Shown in pieces: positions 34,940 to 42,629 of a stretch of 53,475 bases of DNA. The stretch covers positions 1 to 53,475 of IMG/VR virus record IMGVR_UViG_3300028388_004078. One strand, written 5' to 3'. Numbering within the stretch: the first letter of the stretch is position 1; every line of letters starts with the position of its first letter. Position numbers and translations under genes: made by a program. Source of the DNA: a virus. A model generated the notes under the pieces. That model searched no databases, was not told the origin of the DNA, and saw only the letters and a list, made by a program, of their open reading frames with translations.

Positions 34940-35102
34940 CACGCTACAGCGTAAAAAGTCACGTTCTGACCAGCGGTCTCCCGATAAATTTTATGCAGTT
35001 TGTTAATAAATAGGTATACCGGCAAGTGAATCAGGCTGGGTCCCTAGAAAATCAACATCTAAGGAAAGCGAATCGTGCTTTGGCAATGAAAGCAGGCTGA
35101 AA

Positions 35103-35213
35103 TCAGGTTGGTTCGAGAATTATCTCGTAAGGAACAGCGTCAGTAATCCACCTTGGCTGATTGATGCCCTTAAAAATAATGGCATCTTTGCCTTTACCGA
35201 AATAGTCAGACAT
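35103..35213 (-). CDS. Small hypothetical protein
   Basis: A 36-residue frame (MSDYFGKGKDAIIFKGINQPRWITDAVPYEII...) coupled by TGATG to the frame before it. Strand-like composition. Supported only by coupling. Confidence 0.45.
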   Translation of the reverse strand: MSDYFGKGKDAIIFKGINQPRWITDAVPYEIILEPT

Positions 35214-35293
35214 CAAAAAGCATCTTCGATATCTCCAGAATTCGGGTTGATGGCAGTGACCCGCGTAGCGGGGATTTTTGGAAAGCTTGGCAT
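35213..35293 (-). CDS. Small hypothetical peptide
   Basis: A 26-residue frame (MPSFPKIPATRVTAINPNSG...) with GGAGGGAATC before the ATG. A promoter TTGTAG, 17 bp, TATACT lies at 35321-35349 with a CCCC-TGA-GGGG palindrome in its spacer, a likely operator. Confidence 0.5.
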   Translation of the reverse strand: MPSFPKIPATRVTAINPNSGDIEDAF

Positions 35294-35299
35294 GATTCC

Positions 35300-35767
35300 C
35301 TCCTACTGATTCTGTGAGACCAGTATAGGCCCCGTCAGGGGCTTCTACAAGTCCAAATATGACGTTTCAGACAAATTGTCACGTGAAAAATCGAGATGTG
35401 ACAAAAGATATTTAGCAAAATCAGTTAGTTATATGTTCACCCGATTCTGGTATTGTAATTCGTGACCCGCCCGGCGAATCAACTCAGGTGGGTACCCAAA
35501 TTGTCACATCTGAGATTCGGCTAGAACGAATCAGTTTGTGGCGCGTCCCCGAGAAAAAATAAAGATCGACCGACGAAAACGCAGGGCGGGAAAATTACCG
35601 TGATCTTAATTTTTCGCGTGGCTGCTGGGATACCTTGGTATTCTGTTGGAGAAAATGGTAGAGCTACTGGCGATCTTAATGATATCTCAGAGACTCAGAC
35701 TTTTCTCCGGCTGCTACAGACCCTTTTCACATTCCCCCTACCCTGCATTTGGAATCCGTTGGATCCC
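35300..35767. other. Gene-free regulatory region
   Basis: Contains a dyad TTGTCAC (35376-35382) with GTGACAA (35398-35404) and repeats of CAAATTGTCA at about 35374, 35507 and 35850. These may bind one regulator. Two overlapping plus-strand frames after 35600 have no ribosome-binding site or family pattern and were not called. Confidence 0.5.
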
Positions 35768-35850
35768 GGAAAAAAGACCCGGTATATTTCAACCGGGCCA
35801 GTTTGAAGGAGGAACACCAGATAGCCTATCTGGTGAAATATGTGTACCAC
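35768..35850 (-). ncRNA. Candidate small RNA with exposed anti-Shine-Dalgarno
   Basis: Minus strand: TTGACA near 35869 then TACACA as promoter; hairpin CACCAGATA-GGC-TATCTGGTG (35815-35835); a linker with CCTCCTT (35806-35812), complementary to AAGGAGG; a terminator hairpin CCCGGT-TGAAATAT-ACCGGG followed by TCTTTTTT. The layout is that of a discrete two-hairpin RNA whose single-stranded part could bind ribosome-binding sites. Alternatively the plus strand holds a remnant ribosome-binding site. Confidence 0.5.
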
Positions 35851-35881
35851 AAATTGTCATATCTTGTCAAGCGATTTGGGG

Positions 35882-35910
35882 TTGACGGGTCACAGCGAAT
35901 CGGCTAGATG
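35882..35910 (+). promoter_or_regulatory. GANTC-containing promoter
   Basis: TTGACG, 9 bp, GAATC, 3 bp, TAGATG on the plus strand, start of the 36-38 kb gene run. Confidence 0.75.
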
Positions 35911-35942
35911 TAAGGCAGCGGTAAATTTATATGGAGGACGAC

Positions 35943-36185
35943 ATGACAGACTGGTATGAGCGGAGACACGAACTGGAACCGGACATGGTGTTCACGGACT
36001 ACGAAGGAGACCTCGTGAAACTCGACCGGCGGGTACCGGGCGACGGAACACAGTGGTACGTGGCTGTGTGGTGCAACGGCGGATGGAGCTACGAGGACCA
36101 CAGCATCGAGCCGGGTGATCTGGTGACCAAGGTCGATGAGGCCAAGGTTCTGTCGGGAGACTATGTGACGGAGGTGACGGTATGA
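35943..36185 (+). CDS. Hypothetical protein, SH3-like strands
   Basis: An 80-residue acidic protein from the ATG at 35943 (GGAGG 5 bp upstream). ELEPDMVFTDYEGDLVKLDRRVPGDGTQWYVAVWCNGGWSYEDHSIEPGDLV reads as a small beta barrel. First gene of a coupled run; the next ATG overlaps its stop (ATGA). Confidence 0.6.
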   Translation: MTDWYERRHELEPDMVFTDYEGDLVKLDRRVPGDGTQWYVAVWCNGGWSYEDHSIEPGDLVTKVDEAKVLSGDYVTEVTV

Positions 36186-36418
36186 GCACGATCCCAAGCA
36201 CCAAGGAAGAATTCATGAAAGACTGTGCGAAGTTTACCCGTGTCATGGGTGATAAGAGGCACACACAAGCGCAGGTTTCCGGGGCACACAAGGCGCTGAC
36301 CTTGCGATACCTCGGACTGACGCCTGACACGCCTTCGGAAGACGTTGAACTGTGCGCCATGCACCTCAAGATTGCCACCGAAGGTGCGATGGCCCGTGGA
36401 TGGGAGTTGGGATCATGA
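36182..36418 (+). CDS. Small helical hypothetical protein
   Basis: A 78-residue helical protein (MSTIPSTKEEFMKDCAKFTRVMGDKRH...) overlapping both neighbours by ATGA. No family recognised. Confidence 0.6.
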   Translation: MSTIPSTKEEFMKDCAKFTRVMGDKRHTQAQVSGAHKALTLRYLGLTPDTPSEDVELCAMHLKIATEGAMARGWELGS

Positions 36419-36678
36419 TCGGCTGCGAACACATCAGGATCGAAACGACGCAGGAATGGCCCACCGTGTGGGAACTGTCGCACATCGACTACCGGGGGGG
36501 TCGGAATGTCATCGCTGAATTCAGGGATGGTCCGCTGCAACGCCGACTGGTGTTGGAAACGGCGAATGCTGCTGCCCGCGAAAAGCTGGTCGGGATCATC
36601 GAGATCGGTGCGAGTGCCGATAATCTCGCCAAGCTGGACGGCCTGCATGGCGGATTCAGGATCGACGCGGATTGGTAA
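36415..36678 (+). CDS. Small hypothetical protein
   Basis: An 87-residue protein (MIGCEHIRIETTQEWPTVWELSHIDYRGGRNVIAEF...) with alternating strands and a helix AREKLVGIIEIG. Coupled to the gene before it. No family recognised. Confidence 0.6.
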   Translation: MIGCEHIRIETTQEWPTVWELSHIDYRGGRNVIAEFRDGPLQRRLVLETANAAAREKLVGIIEIGASADNLAKLDGLHGGFRIDADW

Positions 36679-36688
36679 GAACAATTCG

Positions 36689-36717
36689 TTGACGTGCCCG
36701 CACGAATCAGGCAGAAG
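36689..36717 (+). promoter_or_regulatory. GANTC-containing promoter
   Basis: TTGACG, 9 bp, GAATC, 3 bp, CAGAAG on the plus strand, before the gene at 36748. Confidence 0.7.
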
Positions 36718-36747
36718 TAAGGTACAGCAAAAAAGAAAGGAACCCAG

Positions 36748-37002
36748 ATGGCACTTTTCAACAAAGAACCCCGCAAATTCTTAGTCCAAGGACGGACCCC
36801 TTTCCCGATGGACATGTTGCGGTACGACTCCTGCTACCCGCAAACCACAGAAGACGCGGCGAAAATTGCCCGGTCGATTAAGAACCGTCCGGAGCGTCGT
36901 GAGATCGCCTTGGCAACGCACTCCCCCAGCGTCACGAATGGGCGGTGGTCCAGCCATGGCTGGCGCATCATCGAAGCATCCGATGAGTTGCGGATAAGGT
37001 GA
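36748..37002 (+). CDS. Hypothetical protein, 84 residues
   Basis: MALFNKEPRKFLVQGRTPFPMDMLRYDSCYPQTTEDAAKIARSI with AAAGGA before the ATG. FPMDMLRYD and GRWSSHGWRIIEASDE are the only distinctive parts. Basic, possibly nucleic acid-binding. No family recognised. Confidence 0.6.
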   Translation: MALFNKEPRKFLVQGRTPFPMDMLRYDSCYPQTTEDAAKIARSIKNRPERREIALATHSPSVTNGRWSSHGWRIIEASDELRIR

Positions 37003-37046
37003 TCGACGCTCGCTGGATAAAGTGCCACATAAAGAAAGGAACCCAG

Positions 37047-37334
37047 ATGACCATCCTCGACGCATACATCGCAGAGCGTAACGTTCTTCGCCGCCTGTTC
37101 AACCAGCCGGAATTCGCTCAGAAGGGCACGCTGTCAGGCCATGACGCCGCTTCTCTCTACTTCTGCCTCGATGGCGATCTCGCCCCCGAAGTCCTGACGG
37201 CAGACGGTGAGGCGTCAACTGATTTCGTGCGTCGGCGTGGTGCCTTCCTCCGAAATGCCGTGCGGGAACTGGACGCTCTGGGCTTTCACCGTCCGCCCGA
37301 TGTGTTTGGGCTTCCCGAGCAGCGGGCTGCGTGA
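37047..37334 (+). CDS. Helical hypothetical protein
   Basis: A 95-residue helical protein (MTILDAYIAERNVLRRLFNQPEFAQKGTLSGHDAASLYFCLDG...) with AAAGGA before the ATG. The stop overlaps the next ATG (TGATG). No family recognised. Confidence 0.6.
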   Translation: MTILDAYIAERNVLRRLFNQPEFAQKGTLSGHDAASLYFCLDGDLAPEVLTADGEASTDFVRRRGAFLRNAVRELDALGFHRPPDVFGLPEQRAA

Positions 37335-37945
37335 TGGACTGGATCAAAATCAGCAACGAGCCAACCATCACGGGGAAATATCTGGTGGGTCACGGCGGTC
37401 ACGCCGAACTGATCCACTTTCTTGCGGATGACAAAGACTGGGTACATACGGCAAAAACGGGCTGGCAAAAAGACCCGCGTTCGTTCGGTGCCACGCACTG
37501 GGCGGAGGTGTCGGACGTTCCGAGGTCCGACGAGCCGCGTCAAACGCTCACGAGCCTGCCGAAGGGCGCAGTGATCATTGTTTCGCGGGATTGCTATGCG
37601 AACAAGCGGCGCTACGGGACGTACAATACCGTCGTTCAGAAAAAATGGGGACCGTTCACGTGGAATGTCAAGGCTAGACTGCCTCGGTATGACAGCACGC
37701 CGGTTACGCTCAAAAAGGGAACCCGTGGGATTGTCCTGCGTACGGATGTCGTCAAGGGTGTCTACACATACCATGTGCTGATCGACAGCGAGGGCAACAA
37801 AGCCCACGGAAAAGTGGTTGTGTTCACGGAGAGAACGGGCTACAACTTCTACCCAGAAGCCGATCACTTCTTCGAGCGCAGTCGTCGAGGTATTGTTCAC
37901 AGCACCTACAATGGCGACCGCCTGCTCGATCCCGAAGCCTACTAG
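37334..37945 (+). CDS. Hypothetical protein, 203 residues
   Basis: Begins MDWIKISNEPTITGKYLVGHGGHAELIHF, similar to the start of phage DUF551-like proteins (WIxxxxxxP). The rest is strand-rich (KGAVIIVSRDCYANKRRYGTYNTVVQKKW; VVKGVYTYHVLIDSEGNKAHGKVVVF), with barrel-like repeats. No catalytic motif seen. Coupled to the gene before it. Confidence 0.6.
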   Translation: MDWIKISNEPTITGKYLVGHGGHAELIHFLADDKDWVHTAKTGWQKDPRSFGATHWAEVSDVPRSDEPRQTLTSLPKGAVIIVSRDCYANKRRYGTYNTVVQKKWGPFTWNVKARLPRYDSTPVTLKKGTRGIVLRTDVVKGVYTYHVLIDSEGNKAHGKVVVFTERTGYNFYPEADHFFERSRRGIVHSTYNGDRLLDPEAY

Positions 37946-37954
37946 GAGGACCCC

Positions 37955-38473
37955 ATGCACGAAACACACAAATTTCTGATCGGCTCGATCCCGCACCTCG
38001 GAACCGGTATGATGTTCGAAGACATCGTGGCATCGCCGGACAATCCGGAAGGGGGTATACCCCATGATGAATTCGAAGGGACCCATGACCTGATCCAATG
38101 GCTGTTCCCGACGATGACTGCATCGAAATGTCAGCCCCAAACTCCCGTCTTGACATGGGAGGACGTGACGGCTATGCATGCAGATGAGATGATTCCTCCT
38201 GCAATGGTTCGGGCGAACCAGTTCATGCGCCGCTTCTACAGCGGGCCTGTCGGAAAGCCCCGCCTTTTGGCGCACCGGGATCATAACCATCTTCGGATCA
38301 CGCGTGTGATCGAAAGCCTATCCCTGCTGCACAGCCCCCAACTGGCGCAGGAATTTCTTCGGTTTATCAACCAAACAAATTCGTCAAACGGCTACCCGGT
38401 GAACATGGATTCGGTAGTATTCTGGAACAAAGCTCGTTTCTACGGGGACAGGATGCGGGCAATCAACCGGTAG
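37955..38473 (+). CDS. OGFr-domain-like protein
   Basis: A 172-residue protein with AGGAGG before the ATG. HKFLIGSIPHLGTGMMFEDIVASPDNPEGG...HDLIQWLFPTMTAS matches the opioid growth factor receptor-like domain (PF04664), whose hallmark is the HDxIQWLFP motif. In bacteria and phages its role is unknown. The last 11 bp overlap the terminase gene tail to tail, so the two transcripts converge here. Confidence 0.7.
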   Translation: MHETHKFLIGSIPHLGTGMMFEDIVASPDNPEGGIPHDEFEGTHDLIQWLFPTMTASKCQPQTPVLTWEDVTAMHADEMIPPAMVRANQFMRRFYSGPVGKPRLLAHRDHNHLRITRVIESLSLLHSPQLAQEFLRFINQTNSSNGYPVNMDSVVFWNKARFYGDRMRAINR

Positions 38474-40097
38474 CAATCTTTCCCATTCCCCTCTTGCGTC
38501 CGCCACCTGCGCGGGCGTAAGCCAAATATTGAGACACGCTGTCAACGTAGTCGTCATTTTTCCCGTTCGGGAAGACAAATAATTCCGACTCTACATCTGC
38601 AATCCAATCGTTGCCGCTTTCAGGCAGAAACACTTCTGCTGCGGCGAACATTGGCGTTACACCATCAAAACGGAAATCCTTGGACTGCTGCTTTGTAGCA
38701 ATGGCAATGACCGGAGCAAAGCCCGGTTGTTCCTTTCGGACCTGAATGTACTGCGTACCTGCGCCACGGTCTTCGACCAGAATCTGGTCCACTTCCCAAG
38801 ACTTCGCAATGTGTTCGATCCATTTGACCTGATCGTTGAACTCCTTACGGATTCGTGCGGCGTGTACAAGATAATGCTTACGGTCCACTGTCTCAATCCA
38901 GACCGTCGCCGCAGAATAGTCTGCACGTTGGTTTGCCTTTTCGGCAAGGTCAACGGACAGGCTGACACGCTTCACCACCTTCTCTACCAAGGTTCCATCA
39001 GATCGAACTTTGTCCTGCGGCATGGATTTCCAGCGATGCACATCCTCCCGCTTCAAAATACCACCTTCCTCGTCGGTAGGCACGCCTTGATACAAGGAAT
39101 TCCACGAACGACCTGTGATCCCTCGCTTCTTTGCAAGGTACCAGTCTGTCCCGAAGACCTCGGGCCAGAGACCTTCACCGGGTTTGCGTCCCAGAGGGTC
39201 GTTATCCACCGCAATCGCCGGGATGTTAATGACCTCCCACGGGTAATCCGAAATGCCGTCAGCCATCTTGTTCAGTTCGTGTCCAATCAAGTCATCTTCA
39301 TGCCAGCGAGTCGCAACAATGAAGATGGGGGAACCGGGCATGGGGCGCGTCGAGAAGTCATCCTCAAACCACGCATGTAATTTCTTTCGGCTGGTGGGGC
39401 TTTCGGCGTCTTCCCGAGATGCAACCGGGTCGTCAATGGCTGCAATCTCTGCGCGGAAACCGGAAATACCAACACCCACGCCGACTGCCTTATAAGATCC
39501 TTTTCCAGCGGTGAACTCAAAGAAGTCAGCAGAGGCGGAAGACGCGGATAGACCCATTTCAGGGAAAACATCACGATACCGTTCATCCGAGATCAAGCGG
39601 CGAACGGGTTTTCCTAGCTGGTCCTTCGCAAACGTCTGTGTGTGCGCGCCTTGCAACCAGCGGTCGTTCGGGCGGCGTCCTAGGTGCCAAGCAGGGAACA
39701 GTTTCGAAGCATACGTACTTTTTGCCGACCCCGGTGGAAGTGAAATAGCAAGACGCATGATGTCCTTGTTATGTACCGATTCCATGTGGTCGATCAAGAA
39801 CTCATGGTGCAGCGCCGGGGCCTCTGTCCGAGACATATATTCACAAAATGGCGAAAAGCGGTACGGGGCGGCTGCCAAAAGAGCCGCGTCATATTGCTCA
39901 TCAATTGTTTTTCGAAGGTGCTTTAGAACCCGCAACTGGTTAGGAAGCTCCGAAGTCTCCGTCATCGTGCGGATACCAAGCTCCAGTGCCGGTTCAAGTG
40001 GCTTTTGCTTTCGAATGGCTTCATCACACTTCTCGATGAAGATATCGAATTGAGCTATTGCTGATCGAAAGTTTGCACGTTCAGCTAGGGTTATCAT
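38463..40097 (-). CDS. terL: Terminase large subunit
   Basis: A 544-residue packaging ATPase and nuclease. Walker A is LPPGSAKSTYASKLFP near residue 120; Walker B-like RAEIAAIDDPV near 205; coupling segment IFVATRWHEDDL; nuclease residues in SLSVDLAEKANQRADYSAA (first Asp) and QILVEDRGAGTQYI, with DDYVDSVSQYL near the end. It cuts concatemeric DNA and drives it into the capsid through the portal. The ATG overlaps the stop of the small subunit (ATGA). Full length. Confidence 0.92.
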   Translation of the reverse strand: MITLAERANFRSAIAQFDIFIEKCDEAIRKQKPLEPALELGIRTMTETSELPNQLRVLKHLRKTIDEQYDAALLAAAPYRFSPFCEYMSRTEAPALHHEFLIDHMESVHNKDIMRLAISLPPGSAKSTYASKLFPAWHLGRRPNDRWLQGAHTQTFAKDQLGKPVRRLISDERYRDVFPEMGLSASSASADFFEFTAGKGSYKAVGVGVGISGFRAEIAAIDDPVASREDAESPTSRKKLHAWFEDDFSTRPMPGSPIFIVATRWHEDDLIGHELNKMADGISDYPWEVINIPAIAVDNDPLGRKPGEGLWPEVFGTDWYLAKKRGITGRSWNSLYQGVPTDEEGGILKREDVHRWKSMPQDKVRSDGTLVEKVVKRVSLSVDLAEKANQRADYSAATVWIETVDRKHYLVHAARIRKEFNDQVKWIEHIAKSWEVDQILVEDRGAGTQYIQVRKEQPGFAPVIAIATKQQSKDFRFDGVTPMFAAAEVFLPESGNDWIADVESELFVFPNGKNDDYVDSVSQYLAYARAGGGRKRGMGKIATG

Positions 40098-40612
40098 TGT
40101 TTTTCTTCCGGTGTTACGTCAATCATTTCTGGCCCCGGGTTTTCCCGAGCAGCACGAATAACGTCAGCGGTGTTTTCAAGAAGACGATTCACATCTTTGA
40201 TGTTCAGCTTCGGCGCATCGGCATCTTCTTCGTTTTCTTTAGCCTTACCTTCCAGTTCCAAAAGCTTTTGGATATTGGAGACGGCAGTGTTTGCAGGATC
40301 AAACTTACCAGCAGCAAGCGCTTTCTCATAGATGTTCTTGAATGATTCCGCTACCCATTCCATGGTGAGGCCCATATCTGCTAGGTCACCAAAGGTTTTC
40401 TCACTCGGATTTTTCATCGCCACCTGAATCTTTTGGGCGACTTCCTTTTTCAGTTCCTCAACGCGAGCAATGACGGCGGGGCTGGCAGCAAGGCGAGATG
40501 CCCCGGCGGGATTCTGGTTATATCCGGCCTGAGAATACGCCTTTGTCTGGGACAACCCTCTTGCGAGGTGCCCAGCAAAAGCTTCATGCTTTGGGTTGTC
40601 GAGCTTTGGCAT
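40094..40612 (-). CDS. terS: Terminase small subunit
   Basis: A 172-residue protein. The N-terminal KHEAFAGHLARGLSQTKAYSQAGYNQNPAGASRLAASPAVIARVEELKKEVAQK is the helix-turn-helix of Terminase_2-type small subunits; a coiled central part and an acidic tail (NEEDADAPKL) follow. It recognises the packaging site and activates the large subunit, to which it is coupled. Confidence 0.8.
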   Translation of the reverse strand: MPKLDNPKHEAFAGHLARGLSQTKAYSQAGYNQNPAGASRLAASPAVIARVEELKKEVAQKIQVAMKNPSEKTFGDLADMGLTMEWVAESFKNIYEKALAAGKFDPANTAVSNIQKLLELEGKAKENEEDADAPKLNIKDVNRLLENTADVIRAARENPGPEMIDVTPEEKQ

Positions 40613-40826
40613 CTTTCAGGAACCGGATTCTTTCTTTGATCAGTTTTTGCTTCACCATTAAAGCAGCAGAGGTTCGGCATCGGGACAAACCGACACCGAA
40701 CCTGCAAATATAAGGATCATTTCCAGCCGCTACACAACGAGCAAACATTTCGTGTTTCTCATTACCTAGTTCTTCGCTTCGGGAAAAAATTGTTTGTTCC
40801 TCTGATTTGTTTTTCTGTGCTGCCAT
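40584..40826 (-). CDS. Small TerS-like helix-turn-helix protein
   Basis: An 80-residue protein overlapping the start of the small terminase gene. NEKHEMFARCVAAGNDPYICRFGVGLSRCRTSAALMVKQKLIKERIRFLK has the same layout as the terminase small-subunit DNA-binding domain (KHExFA...A.G...G...RTSAA), suggesting a truncated duplicate. Weak ribosome-binding site. It could bind the same DNA site or modulate packaging. Confidence 0.55.
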   Translation of the reverse strand: MAAQKNKSEEQTIFSRSEELGNEKHEMFARCVAAGNDPYICRFGVGLSRCRTSAALMVKQKLIKERIRFLKDAKARQPKA

Positions 40827-40919
40827 AACTCGTACTTGAATATTTTTTCCTGCCGACAGTTTTCTGTGGTCTGGTGTTTCTTACTAATCTGGCCGTTTTA
40901 TCGCCCTCGGACTCTACGG

Positions 40920-40967
40920 TCACTTTTTCTTCCCGCCTTTTCCTTTGCCTTTACCTTTGTACGGCAT
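40920..40967 (-). CDS. Lysine-glycine micropeptide
   Basis: A 15-residue frame (MPYKGKGKGKGGKKK) starting one base after the stop of the resolvase gene, with GGAG upstream. Such K-G-rich peptides occur near phage packaging genes and could bind DNA. Supported by ribosome-binding site and coupling only. Confidence 0.4.
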   Translation of the reverse strand: MPYKGKGKGKGGKKK

Positions 40968-40968
40968 A

Positions 40969-41490
40969 TCAGACTCCACCTATCAAGGTTAGTGGTCGGC
41001 TCGGGACCCGACCTAGTTCTAGTGCCCCATAGAGCGCCAACAAAGCAGCTTCCGCACGACCGTCAAGGGTTCCGCCTCGGGGTCCTTTGAACGCGGTTGC
41101 TGCGCCGGGAATTAACTGGGATGCGCGGGCGCACGCAGCTTTTTTGTCAGCAGGCACGTGCATATCCTTTTTCCATTTTGAGGGTTTGATCTGAGTTATT
41201 GGTGCACCTAGAGCGGCGACAACGCCCCGGATCATCCCTTTCCCCTGACCAAAGTTGAAAGCCGAAGTTACCCCCATTTGAGGGGACGAAAAAACTTCTT
41301 CCATGTAAACGTGTTCTACATCATGCGCCTTTAACGCTTCCGCAATCGCGTATGGGTCAATCTCAGTTCGGTTTTTTGTAGTCATGAATTCAAAAGTAGG
41401 CATATCCAAAATACGGATAGCGGCGTTCTCATAGGATAAGAACGCCAAAGCACCGGAATTTCCGGGGTCAATGCCAACCACTACACCCAT
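40969..41490 (-). CDS. RuvC-like Holliday junction resolvase
   Basis: A 173-residue RNase H-fold nuclease: MGVVVGIDPGNSGALAFL carries the first catalytic Asp, VYMEEVFSSPQMGVTSAFNFGQGKGMI the Glu, and ITQIKPSKWKKDMHVPADKKAACARA...DGRAEAALLALYG the last acidic residues. Phage versions resolve branched DNA before packaging, which fits the terminase neighbours. Confidence 0.85.
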   Translation of the reverse strand: MGVVVGIDPGNSGALAFLSYENAAIRILDMPTFEFMTTKNRTEIDPYAIAEALKAHDVEHVYMEEVFSSPQMGVTSAFNFGQGKGMIRGVVAALGAPITQIKPSKWKKDMHVPADKKAACARASQLIPGAATAFKGPRGGTLDGRAEAALLALYGALELGRVPSRPLTLIGGV

Positions 41491-41517
41491 ACATTTATTC
41501 CTGTGTCATACACAAAA

Positions 41518-41862
41518 TCAACCAGTATAATCTGGAAATTCGTACGAGAAAGGCTTTCGAATTGGGCGCCGTAAGCGTCGCATTTCAGAGTATGCCGCGA
41601 TTGTGCTATCGTATCTTTTACGCTCGTACTCAATCCGCTCCAAGTCTTGTTTGGTGATGCAGACATAGGGGAGCGGTACACCGTTTTTAACAGCCCTTCG
41701 GTAAACCGAAATCTTGCAAGAATCTGGGACAGTAGTAAACGGAACAAGATCACCTTCATAACGAACAAGAAAAGACTTATTACCATCGGAATCTACCGCT
41801 GGGTCAAACTCTTCTGGTTCAAGTTGTGTAAACCATTTCATAAGTGATTTAAGCATTTTCAA
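41518..41862 (-). CDS. Hypothetical protein of the packaging cluster
   Basis: A 114-residue protein (MKMLKSLMKWFTQLEPEEFDPAVDSDGNKSFLVRYEGDLVPF...) with a basic C-terminal half (YERKRYDSTIAAYSEMRRLRRPIRKPF). An amphipathic N-terminus. No family recognised. AAGGGTAA upstream is only a moderate ribosome-binding site. Confidence 0.55.
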   Translation of the reverse strand: MKMLKSLMKWFTQLEPEEFDPAVDSDGNKSFLVRYEGDLVPFTTVPDSCKISVYRRAVKNGVPLPYVCITKQDLERIEYERKRYDSTIAAYSEMRRLRRPIRKPFSYEFPDYTG

Positions 41863-42007
41863 TTACCCTTTCTGATCGGCGCAAGCCGTTTAGATGCCAA
41901 AACTCAATCAAACTATTATTTTGAAGCTCGCTCACGTACTTCTTCTCGCTTTTTGGCCTGTTCAAATTCAAGCTCTGCCCGCGTCGGTGTTTTCTATCGT
42001 CACCGCA

Positions 42008-42577
42008 TCACAATACCTTTTGGTTAATTGCTGCTGACATAGGCGTACCCCCTGTTGGAAAATTGTCGGGTCCCTTACAGCCTTTAAGCGGAATAACCTT
42101 CAAAACTTCCTCGGCATGTACTCTAATCTTTTTTCCGGGGCGTCCTAACTGCTCGCCATATGCGACAGCTTCGCGGCGAAGTACGTCTTCTACACGGACT
42201 TTGATCTCGGTGTCGCCTATTCTAGCAACGACAGCTTCCCCCTTCTTTGCAGGAAACCGCACGTTGTTCTCCATGACCCACCGGTGTACCAGCGTGGTCT
42301 TGATAAACTTCAAGCGCGAGAACGCCCGGTCAAAAATGCGAATGAGGTCTGCGTCGGAGGGCCAGCCGAGGAAATCTTCGAGGTACCTGCCCGTCATATA
42401 AGCGTCGGTAGTTTCCTGCATTGCCAGTGTGACCACCGCTAGGAACTCCCGATCATCTCCGCCCACAATACCAGCCGACGACGCCCAGTAACGTACGTCA
42501 TCAAGAATTTCTTTTGCAGCGAGTGCTTTCGCGTCTGGATGGTTCCACGTAGGACGAGGTGGATATGAATTTTGCAT
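42008..42577 (-). CDS. Hypothetical protein, 189 residues
   Basis: Starts at the ATG at 42577 (MQNSYPPRPTWNHPDAKALAAKEILDDVRYWASSAGIV). Mostly helical (EFLAVVTLAMQETTDAYMTGRYLEDFLGW; IRIFDRAFSRLKFIKTTLVHRWVMENN), then a basic strand-rich part (KGEAVVARIGDTEIKVRVEDVLRREAVAYGEQLGRPGKKIRVHAEEVLKVIPL). Served by a late-type promoter at 42600-42629. No family recognised. Confidence 0.6.
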   Translation of the reverse strand: MQNSYPPRPTWNHPDAKALAAKEILDDVRYWASSAGIVGGDDREFLAVVTLAMQETTDAYMTGRYLEDFLGWPSDADLIRIFDRAFSRLKFIKTTLVHRWVMENNVRFPAKKGEAVVARIGDTEIKVRVEDVLRREAVAYGEQLGRPGKKIRVHAEEVLKVIPLKGCKGPDNFPTGGTPMSAAINQKVL

Positions 42578-42599
42578 GGGTATCCCCGAATTTGTCTCA

Positions 42600-42629
42600 C
42601 ATATTGCTCCACAAAAAAGCACATGTCAA
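42600..42629 (-). promoter_or_regulatory. Late-type promoter
   Basis: TTGACATGTGCT, T-rich, AGC then AATATG with an 18-bp spacer, nearly the same as the promoter at 5662-5691 before the portal gene. Confidence 0.6.

Noticed and set aside
35600-35885. Two overlapping plus-strand frames of 68 and 79 residues
   Set aside because: No ribosome-binding sites, poor codon pattern, and the region contains a terminator and hairpins of a likely minus-strand RNA.
41880-42010. Minus-strand frame ending KTPTRAELEFEQAKKREEVRERASK
   Set aside because: The sequence looks protein-like and starts from a TGATG overlap, but two stop codons (TGA, TAG) follow within five codons and no other start exists.
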